Source of the DNA: Alphaproteobacteria bacterium
GTDB lineage: Bacteria > Pseudomonadota > Alphaproteobacteria > Rhizobiales > Devosiaceae
NCBI GenBank assembly: GCA_018818925.1
Contig: JAHJQZ010000015.1
Span: forward strand, 19,664-83,663
DNA: 64,000 nucleotides
Direction of reading: 5' to 3'
Below the pieces are notes generated by a model. It was given only the letters and a program-made list of their open reading frames with translations, ran no database searches and was not told the DNA's origin. Every line of letters begins with the position of its first letter. Position 1 is the first letter of the stretch. The position numbers and the translations under genes are program-made. Positions 20,535 to 30,217 of this stretch are shown here, one piece after another.

Positions 20535-21890
20535 TTATCCCTTGGTTTTATTGGCCTTGAAGGCCTCGGCCCGCGCCCTCAGCGTTGCGGCGTGGCCCGG
20601 CTTGTTGATCTGGCGTCCGCGCGCCACGGCCATGGCGTCGTCCGGCACGTCTTCGGTAACGACGCTGCCCGAAGCGATATAGGCGCCCTCGCCGATCCTG
20701 ACCGGCGCCACCAGCGCCGAATTGGAGCCGATGAAACTGTCGGCACCGATCTCGGTCAGGTGCTTGTTCACCCCGTCGTAATTGCAGGTGATCGTCCCGG
20801 CGCCGATATTGGCGCGGGCGCCGATATGGGCGTCGCCGATATAGGTCAGGTGATTGACCTTGGCGCCGTCCGCGATGCGGGCATTCTTGATCTCGACGAA
20901 ATTGCCGGCCCGGGCTCCCGTCATCAGTTCGGCGCCGGGCCTGAGGCGCGCGAACGGGCCGACCTGGCAGTTCTCGCCGACATGGGCGCCTTCGATATGG
21001 CTATAGGCCTTGATCACCGCCCCGGTTGCGATGGTGACGCCCGGTCCGAAGAACACGCCCGGCTCGACGGTCACATCCGGCGCGATGCGCGTGTCCCAGG
21101 CGAAATAGACGGTTTTCGGATCGATGAGCGTCACCCCGTCCCGCATGGCCTTGAGGCGCAGGCGCTCCTGATAGAGCCCCTCGGCGCGGGCGAGCTGGTC
21201 GCGGCTGTTGACGCCCATGACATCGGCCTCGGGCGCCAGGGCGAAACCGACGCGGTAGCCCGCTTTGTTGGCGAGCGGCACGAGGTCGCCGAGATAATAT
21301 TCGTTCTGGGCATTGTCCCTGCCGATCCGGCCGATCAGTTCGGAAAAGATTTCCGCCCTGAACGCCAGTATGCAGGCATTGCACCGCCCGATTTCACGTT
21401 CGGCCGCGCTCGCGTCCCTGTGCTCGCGGATGTCGACAAGGGTTTCGCCGTCGGTAATCAGCCGTCCATAACCGGTCGGGTCCTCCGGCTCGAAACCGAG
21501 AACCGCGCCGTCGAAACCCGCCTCGATTCGCCTGAGCACCTCGGCGAAATTGTCGCCGCGCAGCAGCGGATGATCGCCGTAAACCACTGCGACCACGCCT
21601 TCGGCGCCGGCATAGGCCGGCTCCGCCATCCGCGCCGCGTGCGCCGTCCCGAGCCGCTCGGCCTGGATGAAAAAGCGCGCCGCCGGAAACGCCTTGGCGA
21701 CCGACGCCTCGATGTCCGGCTTGTCCGGCGCGGTGACTACGGCAATGGTCGCGGCGCCGGCATCGGTCGCCGCCTGGCAGACATGATGCAGGATGGGCCG
21801 CCCGGCGACCTTGTGCAGAACCTTGGACGTGCGCGACTTGAAACGCGTGCCGTCGCCCGCCGCCAGAATGATGACCTGCAATGCACTCAT
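20535..21890 (-). CDS. glmU: Bifunctional GlmU: GlcNAc-1-P uridyltransferase / GlcN-1-P acetyltransferase
   Basis: A 451-residue enzyme for the last two steps of UDP-GlcNAc synthesis. The N-terminal nucleotidyltransferase begins MSALQVIILAAGDGTRF with the KVLHKVAG motif. The C-terminal half is a left-handed beta-helix of hexapeptide repeats (ARIADGAKVNHLTYIGDAHIG region), with the acetyltransferase residues in NYDGVNK. ATG 21890 gives the standard start and length. It is co-transcribed with glmS. Confidence 0.97.
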   Translation of the reverse strand: MSALQVIILAAGDGTRFKSRTSKVLHKVAGRPILHHVCQAATDAGAATIAVVTAPDKPDIEASVAKAFPAARFFIQAERLGTAHAARMAEPAYAGAEGVVAVVYGDHPLLRGDNFAEVLRRIEAGFDGAVLGFEPEDPTGYGRLITDGETLVDIREHRDASAAEREIGRCNACILAFRAEIFSELIGRIGRDNAQNEYYLGDLVPLANKAGYRVGFALAPEADVMGVNSRDQLARAEGLYQERLRLKAMRDGVTLIDPKTVYFAWDTRIAPDVTVEPGVFFGPGVTIATGAVIKAYSHIEGAHVGENCQVGPFARLRPGAELMTGARAGNFVEIKNARIADGAKVNHLTYIGDAHIGARANIGAGTITCNYDGVNKHLTEIGADSFIGSNSALVAPVRIGEGAYIASGSVVTEDVPDDAMAVARGRQINKPGHAATLRARAEAFKANKTKG

Positions 21891-22032
21891 GTTCGTCTCC
21901 GGCGGGCACGTCGTGCCGTGTTCATTGCCTTTGAATGGCACAAAACTGTGGCATCGCCCACATGGCTCCACGCCAAACCCATGGCGATGGTAAACTTCAA
22001 TTCGTATTTGATTCGAACAGGGACGGGACGAC

Positions 22033-22854
22033 TTGTCCAAGCCGATCGAACGCTACCGCCAGTCCGATGTCAATTTCTGGGGCGTTGCCGCCATTGCGGC
22101 CTGCGGCTTGGCGCTCAGCGCCGCCAGCATTCCGGCCCTCATGCCGCCGCAGCTGTTCACCGCCCTGCATGCCAGCCGCATCAACGGCGCCGACATCAAT
22201 GCGCTGCGCGCCGAGATGGCCTCGCTCGAACAGGAAGCGGCGCGCATCCGCAACGACACCGAGCAGGTGCTGACCCGGCTCGGCTTGGCCGATCAGGATC
22301 GCGGCACGCTGTTGCAGCGCGTCGGCGCCCTTGAGAGCACCCTGCCGGTTCTGGTCGAACAGATTCCGCCCGGCGGGGCGATCGACACCAGCATCATCAC
22401 CTCCGCGACCGGCAATGTCGACGAAAGCGTGGCGATTTCCGGCGGCAGAGTCGAGATCTCCCGCTCACCGCTCTACCCGCGTCAGGACCTGATGAAGATC
22501 GATGACCCCGCCGCCGGGAGCGGCGAAGCCATGCCGGAGGCGACCGAATCGTCGACGATGCTGCGCACCGAAGCGCCCGATCTGGCTCGCGTCAGCTCCG
22601 AGGAATACGGCATTGCCGTCGGCGGCTCGGTGACGGTCGAAGACGCCTATGTTACCTGGCTGGATGTCAGGAACAAGGTCGGCGCCCTTCTGATTGGCAT
22701 GGAGCCGATCCTGTCGGCCAGCACGTCCGGCTATCACATCGTCGCCGGCCCGGTCGAACGCATCGCCCGCGCCGAGGAATTGTGCGGCTATGTCGAACGC
22801 GCCGGCCTGCAATGCCTGCCCATGCCCTATTCCGGCTACCGCATGCCGCAATAA
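22033..22854 (+). CDS. Hypothetical membrane-anchored coiled-coil protein
   Basis: A 273-residue protein that starts at TTG 22033. One transmembrane helix lies near residues 17-40. A predicted coiled coil follows (INALRAEMASLEQEAARIRNDTEQVL, about 55-80). The C-terminal about 75 residues (YHIVAGPVERIARAEELC..) resemble a compact SPOR-like fold by eye, but this is not certain. The topology suggests a large periplasmic part. It diverges from glmU, with 142 bp between them. I do not recognise the family. Confidence 0.75.
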   Translation: MSKPIERYRQSDVNFWGVAAIAACGLALSAASIPALMPPQLFTALHASRINGADINALRAEMASLEQEAARIRNDTEQVLTRLGLADQDRGTLLQRVGALESTLPVLVEQIPPGGAIDTSIITSATGNVDESVAISGGRVEISRSPLYPRQDLMKIDDPAAGSGEAMPEATESSTMLRTEAPDLARVSSEEYGIAVGGSVTVEDAYVTWLDVRNKVGALLIGMEPILSASTSGYHIVAGPVERIARAEELCGYVERAGLQCLPMPYSGYRMPQ

Positions 22855-23033
22855 CCAACCTGCTGCAACGCGATCGTAACGTCCGGCCGATATCGTGTTG
22901 ACTCGGCGGTTCGAGCCATTATGTTCCGCCGCACCTGTCAAAGACCGGCCGCAAGCCGGTTTTCCAACGGGGAATGGTCGCGGGTTCGGGCTGGACAATG
23001 CTATTTTCCCATCCCGGACACGCGGAACGGCAT

Positions 23034-23108
23034 GCGCCCGTAGCTCAGTGGTAGAGCATCCGACTTTTAATCGGATGGTCCCGGGTTCGAATCCCGGCGG
23101 GCGTACCA
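23034..23108 (+). tRNA. tRNA-Lys (anticodon UUU)
   Basis: A complete cloverleaf. The acceptor stem GCGCCCG pairs with CGGGCGT through one G-U pair. The D-arm is GCTCAGTGGTAGAGC. The anticodon stem TCCGA/TCGGA holds loop CTTTTAA, with anticodon TTT. The T-arm is CCGGGTTCGAATCCCGG. CCA is encoded at 23106-23108. Confidence 0.97.
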
Positions 23109-23300
23109 TTTCGCCGCCGGTTTGCCGCAGGCAAATCCATCAGTCCGGTCGACTGATGGCAGGCTAGCAGGCCATGAGAGCCATGCTCGATTGGCACGTA
23201 GCCCCAAACTCCTGCTCCGCGACCCCGCGCCCCTGAACTCCACCCTTCTCCCGCGCCCGCGATAGCGCTACTCCTTCTTGCGCAACCGCGGAGAACGTCC

Positions 23301-24341
23301 ATGAAAGCCGTGCTGTTCGAGCGCTTCGGCGAGATGCCCGAGCTCGTGACCGTCGCCGATCCCGCCCCGCCCGAGGACGGCGTCGTCATAAAGGTCGAGG
23401 CGACCGGCATCTGCCGCAGCGACTGGCACGGCTGGATGGGCCACGATCCCGATATCGTTTTGCCGCATGTGCCCGGCCATGAGCTCGCCGGAATCGTCGC
23501 CGCCACGGGTAAAAACGTGCGCCGGTGGAAGGCGGGTGACCGGGTGACCGTGCCCTTCGTCTGCGGCTGCGGCGAGTGCCCCGAATGCGCTGCCGGCCAC
23601 GAGCAGGTCTGCCGCAACCAGCACCAGCCCGGCTTCACCCATTGGGGGTCTTTCGCCGAATACGTGCCGATCCACCATGCCGACATCAACCTCGTCGCCC
23701 TGCCCGAGACGATGGATTTCGCCACCGCCGCCAGTCTTGGCTGCCGCTTCGCCACCGCGTTCCGCGCCCTTGTCGATCAGGCGCGAGTCTCGGCCGGGCA
23801 ATGGGTGGCCATCCACGGCTGCGGCGGCGTCGGCTTGTCCGCCATCATGATCGCCAGCGCCATTGGCGCCCAGGTCGTCGCCGTCGACATCGCCGACAAC
23901 AAGCTCGACCTCGCCAGGGCCGTTGGCGCCGTCGCCACGGTCAACGCCAATGCCGTCGCCAGCGTGCCCGAAGCCATCGTCGCGATCACAGGTGGCGGTG
24001 CCCATGTCTCGATGGACGCCCTCGGTCATCCGGCAACCTGCTACAACTCGATCGCCTGCCTCAGGCGCCGCGGCCGGCATGTGCAGGTCGGCTTGACGCT
24101 GGCCGACCAGGCGACGCCGCCGATCCCGATGGCCAGGGTCATCTCCCACGAGCTGGAAATCTACGGCAGCCACGGCATGCAGGCCCACCGCTACGACGCC
24201 ATGCTCGCCATGATCCTTGCTGGCAGGCTCGCACCCGAGCGCCTGATCGGCGCCCGCATCAGTCTTGAGGAGTCCATCGCGGCCCTGACCGGCATGGACC
24301 GTTTCGAAGCCAACGGGGTGAGTGTGATCACCCGGTTCTGA
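23301..24341 (+). CDS. Zinc-dependent alcohol dehydrogenase family protein
   Basis: A 346-residue medium-chain dehydrogenase. The catalytic zinc ligands are seen at [13 protein letters not shown] (Cys near residue 37) and [11 protein letters not shown] (His-Glu). The structural zinc site is [17 protein letters not shown] (near 88-104). The NAD-binding motif [13 protein letters not shown] is near residue 175. It should oxidise an alcohol with NAD(P)+ in the cytoplasm. The substrate cannot be deduced. The gene converges on pgi with only 10 bp between the stop codons. Confidence 0.92.
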   Translation: MKAVLFERFGEMPELVTVADPAPPEDGVVIKVEATGICRSDWHGWMGHDPDIVLPHVPGHELAGIVAATGKNVRRWKAGDRVTVPFVCGCGECPECAAGHEQVCRNQHQPGFTHWGSFAEYVPIHHADINLVALPETMDFATAASLGCRFATAFRALVDQARVSAGQWVAIHGCGGVGLSAIMIASAIGAQVVAVDIADNKLDLARAVGAVATVNANAVASVPEAIVAITGGGAHVSMDALGHPATCYNSIACLRRRGRHVQVGLTLADQATPPIPMARVISHELEIYGSHGMQAHRYDAMLAMILAGRLAPERLIGARISLEESIAALTGMDRFEANGVSVITRF

Positions 24342-24351
24342 CGCCGCCGCT

Positions 24352-25986
24352 TCAGCCCTGCAGTTTGTGCAGATGTGCCAGAAGCCCGCGCGTCGAGGAA
24401 TCGTGACCTTCGCTCGAGGCCGTGCCCTCGACCTTGGGCAAGAGCGCCTTGGCGAGTTGCTTGCCGAGTTCGACGCCCCATTGGTCGAATGAGTTGATGT
24501 TCCACAGCGCCCCCATGACGAAGACCTTGTGCTCGTAAAGGGCGATGAGCTTGCCGAGGGTTTCCGGGTCGAGCGTGTCGTAAACGAGCGTGTTCGACGG
24601 CCGGTTGCCGGGGAAGAGCTTGTGCGGGGCCAGCCGTTCGATCTCCTCGGCACCCATGCCGGCCTTTTCGAGCTCGGCGACGACCTCGTCCCGCGTCTTG
24701 CCGAGCATCAGCGCCTCGGACTGCGCCAGGCAATTAGCGACGAGCTTGACGTGATGCGGCGGCAGATCTTCCTGAGGATTGGCGGCAATGAGGAAATCGC
24801 ACGGGATCACCGAGGTTCCCTGGTGGATGAGCTGGTAGAAGGCGTGCTGGCCATTGGTGCCCGGCTCGCCCCAGACCACAGGTCCGGTCTCGTAGTCGAC
24901 CGCCGTCCCGTCGAGCGAAACCTGCTTGCCGTTCGATTCCATGTCCTGCTGCTGCAGATAGGCGGTGAAGCGGGAAAGCCGCTGGTCGTAGGGAAGGACC
25001 GCGTGGCTGGCAAAGTCCCAGCCGTTGCGATACCACACGCCCAGAAGCCCCATGATCGCCGGCAGGTTCTGTTCGAGCGGCATGGACAGGAAATGCGCGT
25101 CCATCGCCGCCGCACCCTTCAGGAACGCCTCGAAGTTCTCGTAGCCGACGGCCAGCATCACCGGCAGGCCGATGGCCGACCACACGGAATAGCGGCCACC
25201 GACCCAGTCCCAGAAACCGAAGATGCGGTCGGCCTTGATGCCGAAGGCGGCGCAGGCCGAGAGATTGGTCGACAAAGCCGCGAAATGGTGCGGCACCGCT
25301 TCCTCGCCCAGCGCCGTCGACAAGAGGCCGCGCGCCGTATGGGCATTGGTCATGGTCTCGTCGGTGGTGAAGGTCTTGGAGGCGACGATGAACAGCGTCG
25401 TTTCAAGGTCGAGATGCTTCAATGTGTCGTAGATATGGGCCCCGTCGACATTGGAGACATAATGCGCCCTGAGATCGGCCCGCGTATAGGGCTCGAGCGC
25501 CAGCGTCACCATGGCCGGCCCGAGATCGGAACCGCCGATGCCGATATTGACAATGTCGGTGAACGGCTTGGCGGTGGCGCCGACAATCGCGCCCGAGCGC
25601 ACGTCGGCGGAAAAAGCGCGCATGCGATCGAGCACCTGACGCACGCCGGGAATGACGTTCTCGTCGCCGATTGTCATCGAGTCGCCCTGATAGCGCAGAG
25701 CCATGTGCATCACGGCTCGGTGCTCGGTCGAATTGATCGGTTCGCCCGCCCACATGGCGTCGCGCCGCTTCTCGACGCCCGCTTCACGCGCCAGATCGAA
25801 AAGCGCTTTCATCGCAGCTTCATCGATCCTGTTTTTCGAGTAATCGAGCAGCATATCGCCGAAACTCACGGAAAACTTTGAAAAGCGGTCCGCATCCTCG
25901 GCAAAGAGCTGCCGCATCGGCCGGTTTTCGAGGCGTTGGCGATGCGGTTGAAGTGTGTCGAGGAGGGATTTTCGAGCGGAGGCCAT
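24352..25986 (-). CDS. pgi: Glucose-6-phosphate isomerase
   Basis: A 544-residue enzyme interconverting glucose-6-phosphate and fructose-6-phosphate. The two PGI signature regions are visible: [17 protein letters not shown] (near residue 150) and [21 protein letters not shown] (near 380). The C-terminal [16 protein letters not shown] carries the catalytic Lys region. The start ATG 25986 is the family start; the upstream extension lacks similarity. It lies 20 bp after tgt on the same strand. Its product feeds GlmS with fructose-6-phosphate. Confidence 0.97.
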   Translation of the reverse strand: MASARKSLLDTLQPHRQRLENRPMRQLFAEDADRFSKFSVSFGDMLLDYSKNRIDEAAMKALFDLAREAGVEKRRDAMWAGEPINSTEHRAVMHMALRYQGDSMTIGDENVIPGVRQVLDRMRAFSADVRSGAIVGATAKPFTDIVNIGIGGSDLGPAMVTLALEPYTRADLRAHYVSNVDGAHIYDTLKHLDLETTLFIVASKTFTTDETMTNAHTARGLLSTALGEEAVPHHFAALSTNLSACAAFGIKADRIFGFWDWVGGRYSVWSAIGLPVMLAVGYENFEAFLKGAAAMDAHFLSMPLEQNLPAIMGLLGVWYRNGWDFASHAVLPYDQRLSRFTAYLQQQDMESNGKQVSLDGTAVDYETGPVVWGEPGTNGQHAFYQLIHQGTSVIPCDFLIAANPQEDLPPHHVKLVANCLAQSEALMLGKTRDEVVAELEKAGMGAEEIERLAPHKLFPGNRPSNTLVYDTLDPETLGKLIALYEHKVFVMGALWNINSFDQWGVELGKQLAKALLPKVEGTASSEGHDSSTRGLLAHLHKLQG

Positions 25987-26006
25987 GGTGGATGTCCTGC
26001 AAGGGG

Positions 26007-27134
26007 TCAGATGGGTGCCAAGTCGCCGCGCGCCCACATTTCACGCGTCGCCGCGGCGAAATCGGCAAAGACACCCCGCTCTATAGCATCGCGGGCGCCT
26101 TCGGTCAGGTGCTGATAATAGCTCAGGTTGATCTGGGAAAGGACCATCGCGCCCAGTATCTCTTCCGATTTCACCAGATGATGAAGGTAGGCGCGCGAAA
26201 ACCGGCGGCAATTGAGATTATTCGAGTCGTCGTCGAGCGGCCGCCCGTCGTCCTTGTGGCGGGCGTTCTTGAGGTTGATGACGCCGAAACGGGTATAGGC
26301 GTGGCCGTGCCGCCCGGCTCGGGTCGGGTGCACGCAGTCGAACATGTCGATGCCGCGCCCGATGGCGCCGAGAATGTCGACGGGCTTGCCGACGCCCATC
26401 AGGTAATGCGGTCTGTCGGAAGGCAGGTCCGGCACCAGGTCGCTAAGGACCCGGAACATCGTCTCCTGCGGTTCCCCGACCGCCAGCCCGCCGACCGAAT
26501 AGCCGCTAAAACCGATGCCGGTCAGTCCCTCGGCCGAGCGCCGGCGCAATTGGGCGTCGTCGCCGCCCTGGACGATACCGAACAGCGCCCGTTCCGGCCT
26601 ATTGCCAAAAGCTGTCTTCGAGCGCTCCGCCCATCGGAGCGAGAGCTCCATCGCCCGCTCGATTTCCGGCTGCTCGGCCGGCAATCCGATGCATTCGTCG
26701 AGCTGCATGACGATGTCGCTGTCGAGCAGAAGCTGAATCTCGACCGAGCGTTCCGGCGTCAACTCATAGGACGAGCCGTCGATATGCGAGCGGAAGGTCA
26801 CGCCGTTTTCGGTCAGTTTCCTGAGCTTGGCCAGCGACATGACCTGAAAGCCGCCGCTGTCGGTCAAAATGGGACCGGGCCAGTCCATGAAGCGGTGCAA
26901 CCCGCCAAGCGAGGCGACACGCTCGGCGCCGGGTCTCAGCATCAGGTGATAGGTATTGCCGAGAATGATCTCGGCCCCGGTCTCGCGCACCTGTTCCGGA
27001 TACATGGCCTTGACCGTGCCGGCGGTGCCGACCGGCATGAAGGCCGGTGTGTTGATCGCGCCGCGCGGCGTCGCGATGCGGCCGCGCCTGGCGGCGCCGT
27101 CGGTGGCAAGAAGGGAAAAATCGAATGGGGTCAT
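26007..27134 (-). CDS. tgt: Queuine tRNA-ribosyltransferase (Tgt) with altered zinc site
   Basis: A 375-residue TIM-barrel enzyme that exchanges guanine-34 for preQ1 in tRNAs with GUN anticodons. Active-site features are present: SGGFQVMSL (catalytic Asp of the DSGGFQ motif), FGIVQGG and GGLAVGE, with the nucleophile Asp in [12 protein letters not shown]. The zinc motif is altered. Where E. coli has CDCYTC, this protein has SNNLNC, and the later zinc His is Ile (SQINL). Three of four ligands are lost. ATG 27134 gives the family start. It works in the same pathway as queA, two genes upstream. Confidence 0.94.
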   Translation of the reverse strand: MTPFDFSLLATDGAARRGRIATPRGAINTPAFMPVGTAGTVKAMYPEQVRETGAEIILGNTYHLMLRPGAERVASLGGLHRFMDWPGPILTDSGGFQVMSLAKLRKLTENGVTFRSHIDGSSYELTPERSVEIQLLLDSDIVMQLDECIGLPAEQPEIERAMELSLRWAERSKTAFGNRPERALFGIVQGGDDAQLRRRSAEGLTGIGFSGYSVGGLAVGEPQETMFRVLSDLVPDLPSDRPHYLMGVGKPVDILGAIGRGIDMFDCVHPTRAGRHGHAYTRFGVINLKNARHKDDGRPLDDDSNNLNCRRFSRAYLHHLVKSEEILGAMVLSQINLSYYQHLTEGARDAIERGVFADFAAATREMWARGDLAPI

Positions 27135-27203
27135 GACCGTGCGGGCAAATTCATGTCGCCGCACCCGATGCGGCAGAATTCGCCGGAAGTCAAATGCCGG
27201 CGC

Positions 27204-27722
27204 CTACAGCAGGCGCTGCCACCAGCCGACATCCCGCCAGGCTCCGAACTTCCAGCCGACCTCGCGATAGATGCCGACGGGAGTGAAACCCATGGCCTCG
27301 TGCAGGCCGACGCTGCCGGCGTTGGGCAGGGCGATGCCGGCAAAGGCGGAGTGATAGCCGAGGGCCGCGAGACCGGGCAGCAGCTCGCCGTAGAGCAGCC
27401 GCCCGATGCCCTGCCGCCGCGCCGTCTCGGCAACGTAGACCGTGACATCAACCGAATACCTGTAGGCGGCGCGCTCGCGATGCGGTCCGCCATAGGCAAA
27501 GCCGACCACGGCGTTGTCGCGCTCGGCAACGAGATAGAGATGGCGCTGCTGAATGGCGGCGATGCGCCTTTCCGTCTCGGCGACGTCCGGCGCCGTCTCT
27601 TCGAACGAGATGAATGTCGTTTCGACGATCGGCGCATAGATCGCCTGGATGGCCGGAGCGTCGTCGGCGCGCGCCGGCCGGACGGCAATGCCGGCGCTAG
27701 ATGTGGACGAGATCGTAGACAT
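27204..27722 (-). CDS. GNAT family N-acetyltransferase (PAT/MddA-like)
   Basis: A 172-residue acetyltransferase. The pattern IRPARADDAPAIQAIYAPIVETT-like N-terminus, with FEETAPD near residue 40, the acetyl-CoA loop ARRQGIGRLLY (near 115) and the end GWKFGAWRDVGWWQR, matches the phosphinothricin/methionine-sulfone acetyltransferase group. Such enzymes acetylate small amines or amino-acid analogues. ATG 27722 lies 26 bp inside the 3' end of the upstream gene; the overlap suggests coupling. It lies in the queA-tgt operon, with no evident link to tRNA modification. Confidence 0.88.
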   Translation of the reverse strand: MSTISSTSSAGIAVRPARADDAPAIQAIYAPIVETTFISFEETAPDVAETERRIAAIQQRHLYLVAERDNAVVGFAYGGPHRERAAYRYSVDVTVYVAETARRQGIGRLLYGELLPGLAALGYHSAFAGIALPNAGSVGLHEAMGFTPVGIYREVGWKFGAWRDVGWWQRLL

Positions 27723-27987
27723 AGGATTTGTCGCCCTTGCGGCTGACCCAGACGCCTTCGGGAGGGCTGTCGCCCTGGTTCTGGGGCAGCACCTCCCACG
27801 GACGGCCGGAGATCGCGCCATCCTCGGGCAGGACAGAGATCCAGCCCCACTGCTCCGACCGGACGATCCACAGGTCGCGGTCTTCCCGTTTGTAGGCAGG
27901 ACGTCCGTCCTGCCCGATCTGCCTTCGGAAGCGATAGACCAGATCGTCAACCTGACGGCGTAGTTCGAAACGCTCGACGATGCTCAT
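27697..27987 (-). CDS. Small conserved hypothetical protein in the queA-tgt cluster
   Basis: A 96-residue soluble protein rich in Arg, Asp and Trp. It starts at ATG 27987, whose ATGA overlaps the queA stop, so it is translationally coupled to queA. No signal peptide, membrane segment or cysteine is visible. I do not recognise a domain. The tight packing between queA and the acetyltransferase gene, and normal codon use, argue that it is a real gene. Confidence 0.75.
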   Translation of the reverse strand: MSIVERFELRRQVDDLVYRFRRQIGQDGRPAYKREDRDLWIVRSEQWGWISVLPEDGAISGRPWEVLPQNQGDSPPEGVWVSRKGDKSYVYDLVHI

Positions 27988-29066
27988 TCCGCATCCTCCC
28001 GGTAGAGCAGCGAGGCGTCGCCATAGGAGTAGAACCGGTATTGCGTGTCGATGGCGTGAGCGTAGGCCGCCTTCATCGTCGCGAGCCCTGAAAAGGCCGA
28101 GACCAGCATCATCAGCGTCGAGCGCGGCAGGTGGAAATTGGTCATCAGCACGTCGACGACGCGAAACCTGAAGCCAGGCGTGATGAAGATATCGGTGTCG
28201 CCGGCAAAGGGCCGTAGTTCGCCCGTCGCTCGTGCCGCGCTTTCGAGCAGCCGCAGCGAGGTCGTGCCGACGGCGACGACGCGCCCGCCTGCCCGTTTCG
28301 CGGCATGGATGCGCGCGACCGCCTCGGGCGATACCTCTCCCCATTCGGCATGCATCCGGTGGTCGTCGGTATCCTCCGCCTTGACCGGCAGGAAGGTCCC
28401 CGCCCCGACATGAAGCGTCACGGTTTCGACACCGACGCCCATGTCGCGCAGCCTGTCGAGCAGGCTTTTTGTGAAATGCAGCCCGGCCGTCGGCGCCGCC
28501 ACGGCGCCGTCCTCGCGGGCATAGACAGTCTGGTAGTCGGTCCTGTCGCGCGCCTCGACGCCGCGCCTCAGCCCGATATAGGGCGGCAGCGGCATGGCCC
28601 CGTGCGCCTTGATTGCCTCGTCGAGATAGGCGCCGGACAGCGCGAACTTGAGGATCACCTCGCCCGCCGCGCCGGTGCGCTCGATTTCAGCCGCGAGTTC
28701 GCTCAGGGCGCAGGCGCGGTCGGTCGCGTCGCCGAACACCAGTCGATCGCCCGGCTTCAGCCGCTTGGCCGGCCGCGCGAAGGCGGCCCAGCGCGACGGA
28801 TCGATGCGCTTGTGCAGGTTGAAGGACAAAGCGGCCCGATACGTGCCGCGTGTTCGCGTGCCCTGCAATTCAGCCGGAATGACGCGCGTGTCGTTGAGGA
28901 CGAGCACGTCGCCGGGATGGAGCAGGTCGATCAGGTCGGTGACGATCCTGTCCTCGAACGGGGCGCCGGGGCGCACGACCAGCAGACGCGCGCTGTCGCG
29001 CGGATCGGCCGGGTGCAGGGCGATCCGTTCCTCGGGCAGGGTAAAATCGAAGTGTTCGACCTTCAT
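27984..29066 (-). CDS. queA: S-adenosylmethionine:tRNA ribosyltransferase-isomerase QueA
   Basis: A 360-residue enzyme that adds the epoxycyclopentane ring to preQ1 in tRNA, giving epoxyqueuosine. Family hallmarks are the N-terminal [35 protein letters not shown] (near residue 50), APTAGLHFT (near 180) and [17 protein letters not shown] (near 315). It is the first gene of a minus-strand unit followed by a small protein, an acetyltransferase and tgt. The divergent small gene at 29129 shares its upstream region. Confidence 0.96.
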   Translation of the reverse strand: MKVEHFDFTLPEERIALHPADPRDSARLLVVRPGAPFEDRIVTDLIDLLHPGDVLVLNDTRVIPAELQGTRTRGTYRAALSFNLHKRIDPSRWAAFARPAKRLKPGDRLVFGDATDRACALSELAAEIERTGAAGEVILKFALSGAYLDEAIKAHGAMPLPPYIGLRRGVEARDRTDYQTVYAREDGAVAAPTAGLHFTKSLLDRLRDMGVGVETVTLHVGAGTFLPVKAEDTDDHRMHAEWGEVSPEAVARIHAAKRAGGRVVAVGTTSLRLLESAARATGELRPFAGDTDIFITPGFRFRVVDVLMTNFHLPRSTLMMLVSAFSGLATMKAAYAHAIDTQYRFYSYGDASLLYREDAE

Positions 29067-29128
29067 GAATCGTTAACAACGCCCTTGTTGTGCTGTATCA
29101 TGCGTATTCGGCGGCCTGGGAGGAGAAC

Positions 29129-29377
29129 ATGCTGGAAGTCGACCAGAAGCAGTTTGTCTTCCAAAGTGACATCTGCGTTATACACAGACCAACGGGAAGC
29201 AAGTTTACTACCGATCACTTCGCAAACCCAGAGGAAACAAGGATAAAATTCATCAACTGGGGACGGGACGGCGCGCTCCCGACAAGCGGTTCGGACTATT
29301 CCCGAGCGGAGGTTCTGACCTACGCCAAGCAATTGCTGCTCGAACGCGCCCGCGAGCGCGTCCGAAAGCGAGTCTAG
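29129..29377 (+). CDS. Small hypothetical protein, lower GC than neighbours
   Basis: An 82-residue protein starting at ATG 29129, which has GGAGG five bases upstream. It has a basic C-terminus (LLLERARERVRKRV) and a central beta-like stretch; no signal peptide or membrane helix is seen. The first two thirds are clearly lower in GC than the surrounding genes, which may reflect later acquisition. It diverges from queA. I do not recognise the family. Confidence 0.6.
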   Translation: MLEVDQKQFVFQSDICVIHRPTGSKFTTDHFANPEETRIKFINWGRDGALPTSGSDYSRAEVLTYAKQLLLERARERVRKRV

Positions 29378-29385
29378 TCGGGCAC

Positions 29386-29580
29386 CATGCGCAAAGTGGA
29401 AACCGGCTTTGCGCCTGTAGCGATGCCCCCGCGAAGAGGCTGGAGCGGCAAAGCGGATTGATGTGACCGCACGCCGCTCTAGAGCTTTTCAGTGTTTCAT
29501 GGAAACACTGAAAAGCTCCAAGTCCTTGGTTTGTCGCATTTCCGGACGGCGAACCGGTGTCCACTTCACCTGGAAATGCT
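29386..29580. repeat. Dispersed palindromic repeats, family B, composite copy
   Basis: A gene-free stretch filled by palindromic elements. It holds GCGCAAAGTGGAAACCGGC, an inverted pair around 29446-29480, a perfect 17-bp inverted repeat (see separate entry), and a terminal block with TTTCCGGACGGCGAACCGG and CCACTTCACCTGGAAATGC. Blocks of this composition recur between genes across Hyphomicrobiales. It separates the small gene at 29129 from the convergent cyclophilin gene and may end both transcripts. Confidence 0.6.
29482..29518. repeat. Perfect 17-bp inverted repeat (hairpin)
   Basis: The arm GAGCTTTTCAGTGTTTC (29482-29498) and its exact complement (29502-29518) are separated by ATG. It is convergent to both neighbouring genes and could stop or stabilise either transcript. 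There is no T-run, so it is not a classic terminator. Confidence 0.8.
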
Positions 29581-30072
29581 CTAGCTGGCGTCGGCCGCCA
29601 CTCTCATCGAGACGATCTTGTCGGGATGGGCGACCGAGCCGTTGCGCCGCGATTCCCCCTTTTCGAGCGCGTCGACAACGTCCATGCCGTCGACAACCTT
29701 GCCCCACACCGTGTACTGGCCATCAAGGTGCGGCGAGTCGTCGAACATGATGAAGAACTGCGAGTTGGCGGAATTGGGCGCCGAGGTGCGAGCCATCGAG
29801 CAGGTGCCGCGGACATGCTTTTCGGCGTTGAATTCCGCCTTGAGGTCCGGCTTGTCCGAGCCGCCCGAACCGTCGCCATTGGGGCAGCCGACCTGCGCCA
29901 TGAAGCCGTCGATGACGCGATGGAAGACAATGCCGTCGTAAAAGCCCTCGCGCGCCAGTTCCTTGATGCGCGCAACGTGATTGGGCGCAAGGTCCGGACG
30001 CAGTTCGATGACGATTCCGCCCTTGCTGGTTTCGAGAAGGATCGTGTTTTCGGGATCCTGGATATCGGCCAT
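29581..30072 (-). CDS. Peptidyl-prolyl cis-trans isomerase, cytoplasmic cyclophilin
   Basis: A 163-residue cyclophilin without signal peptide, speeding up proline isomerisation in the cytoplasm. The signature FYDGIVFHRVIDGFMAQVGCPNG (near residues 45-68) holds the catalytic Arg of FHRVI. SQFFIMFDD and the C-terminal GKVVDGMDVVDAL complete the fold. ATG 30072 is the family start. It lies downstream of a second, membrane-anchored cyclophilin gene, a pair conserved with coaD in related genomes. Confidence 0.94.
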   Translation of the reverse strand: MADIQDPENTILLETSKGGIVIELRPDLAPNHVARIKELAREGFYDGIVFHRVIDGFMAQVGCPNGDGSGGSDKPDLKAEFNAEKHVRGTCSMARTSAPNSANSQFFIMFDDSPHLDGQYTVWGKVVDGMDVVDALEKGESRRNGSVAHPDKIVSMRVAADAS

Positions 30073-30089
30073 GTGCCGCTGTCCTTTCG

Positions 30090-30190
30090 CTTGGAGCGCT
30101 TTCAGCAAAAGTGGTCTCCACTTTTCCGTTTCGAAAGCGCGACAACTCAAAAAAGAGCTTCCGTCCTGGCTATGCGGGAAGGGAAAACGC
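30090..30190. repeat. Dispersed palindromic repeat, family B, copy between two cyclophilin genes
   Basis: Contains the hairpin AAAAGTGG (30107-30114), TCT loop, CCACTTTT (30118-30125), then CGTTTCGAAAGCGCGACAA. The same AAAAGTGG/CCACTTTT hairpin occurs at 57809-57827. It lies between co-directional genes, so it is probably transcribed and may shape the mRNA. Confidence 0.65.
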
Positions 30191-30217
30191 TCTGGTGGAG
30201 ATCGCCATGAATGGCGT

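Noticed and set aside
18666..22334. A very long plus-strand frame (over 1,200 codons) opposite glmS and glmU
   Set aside because: High-GC antisense shadow; the minus strand carries clear GlmS and GlmU motifs throughout.
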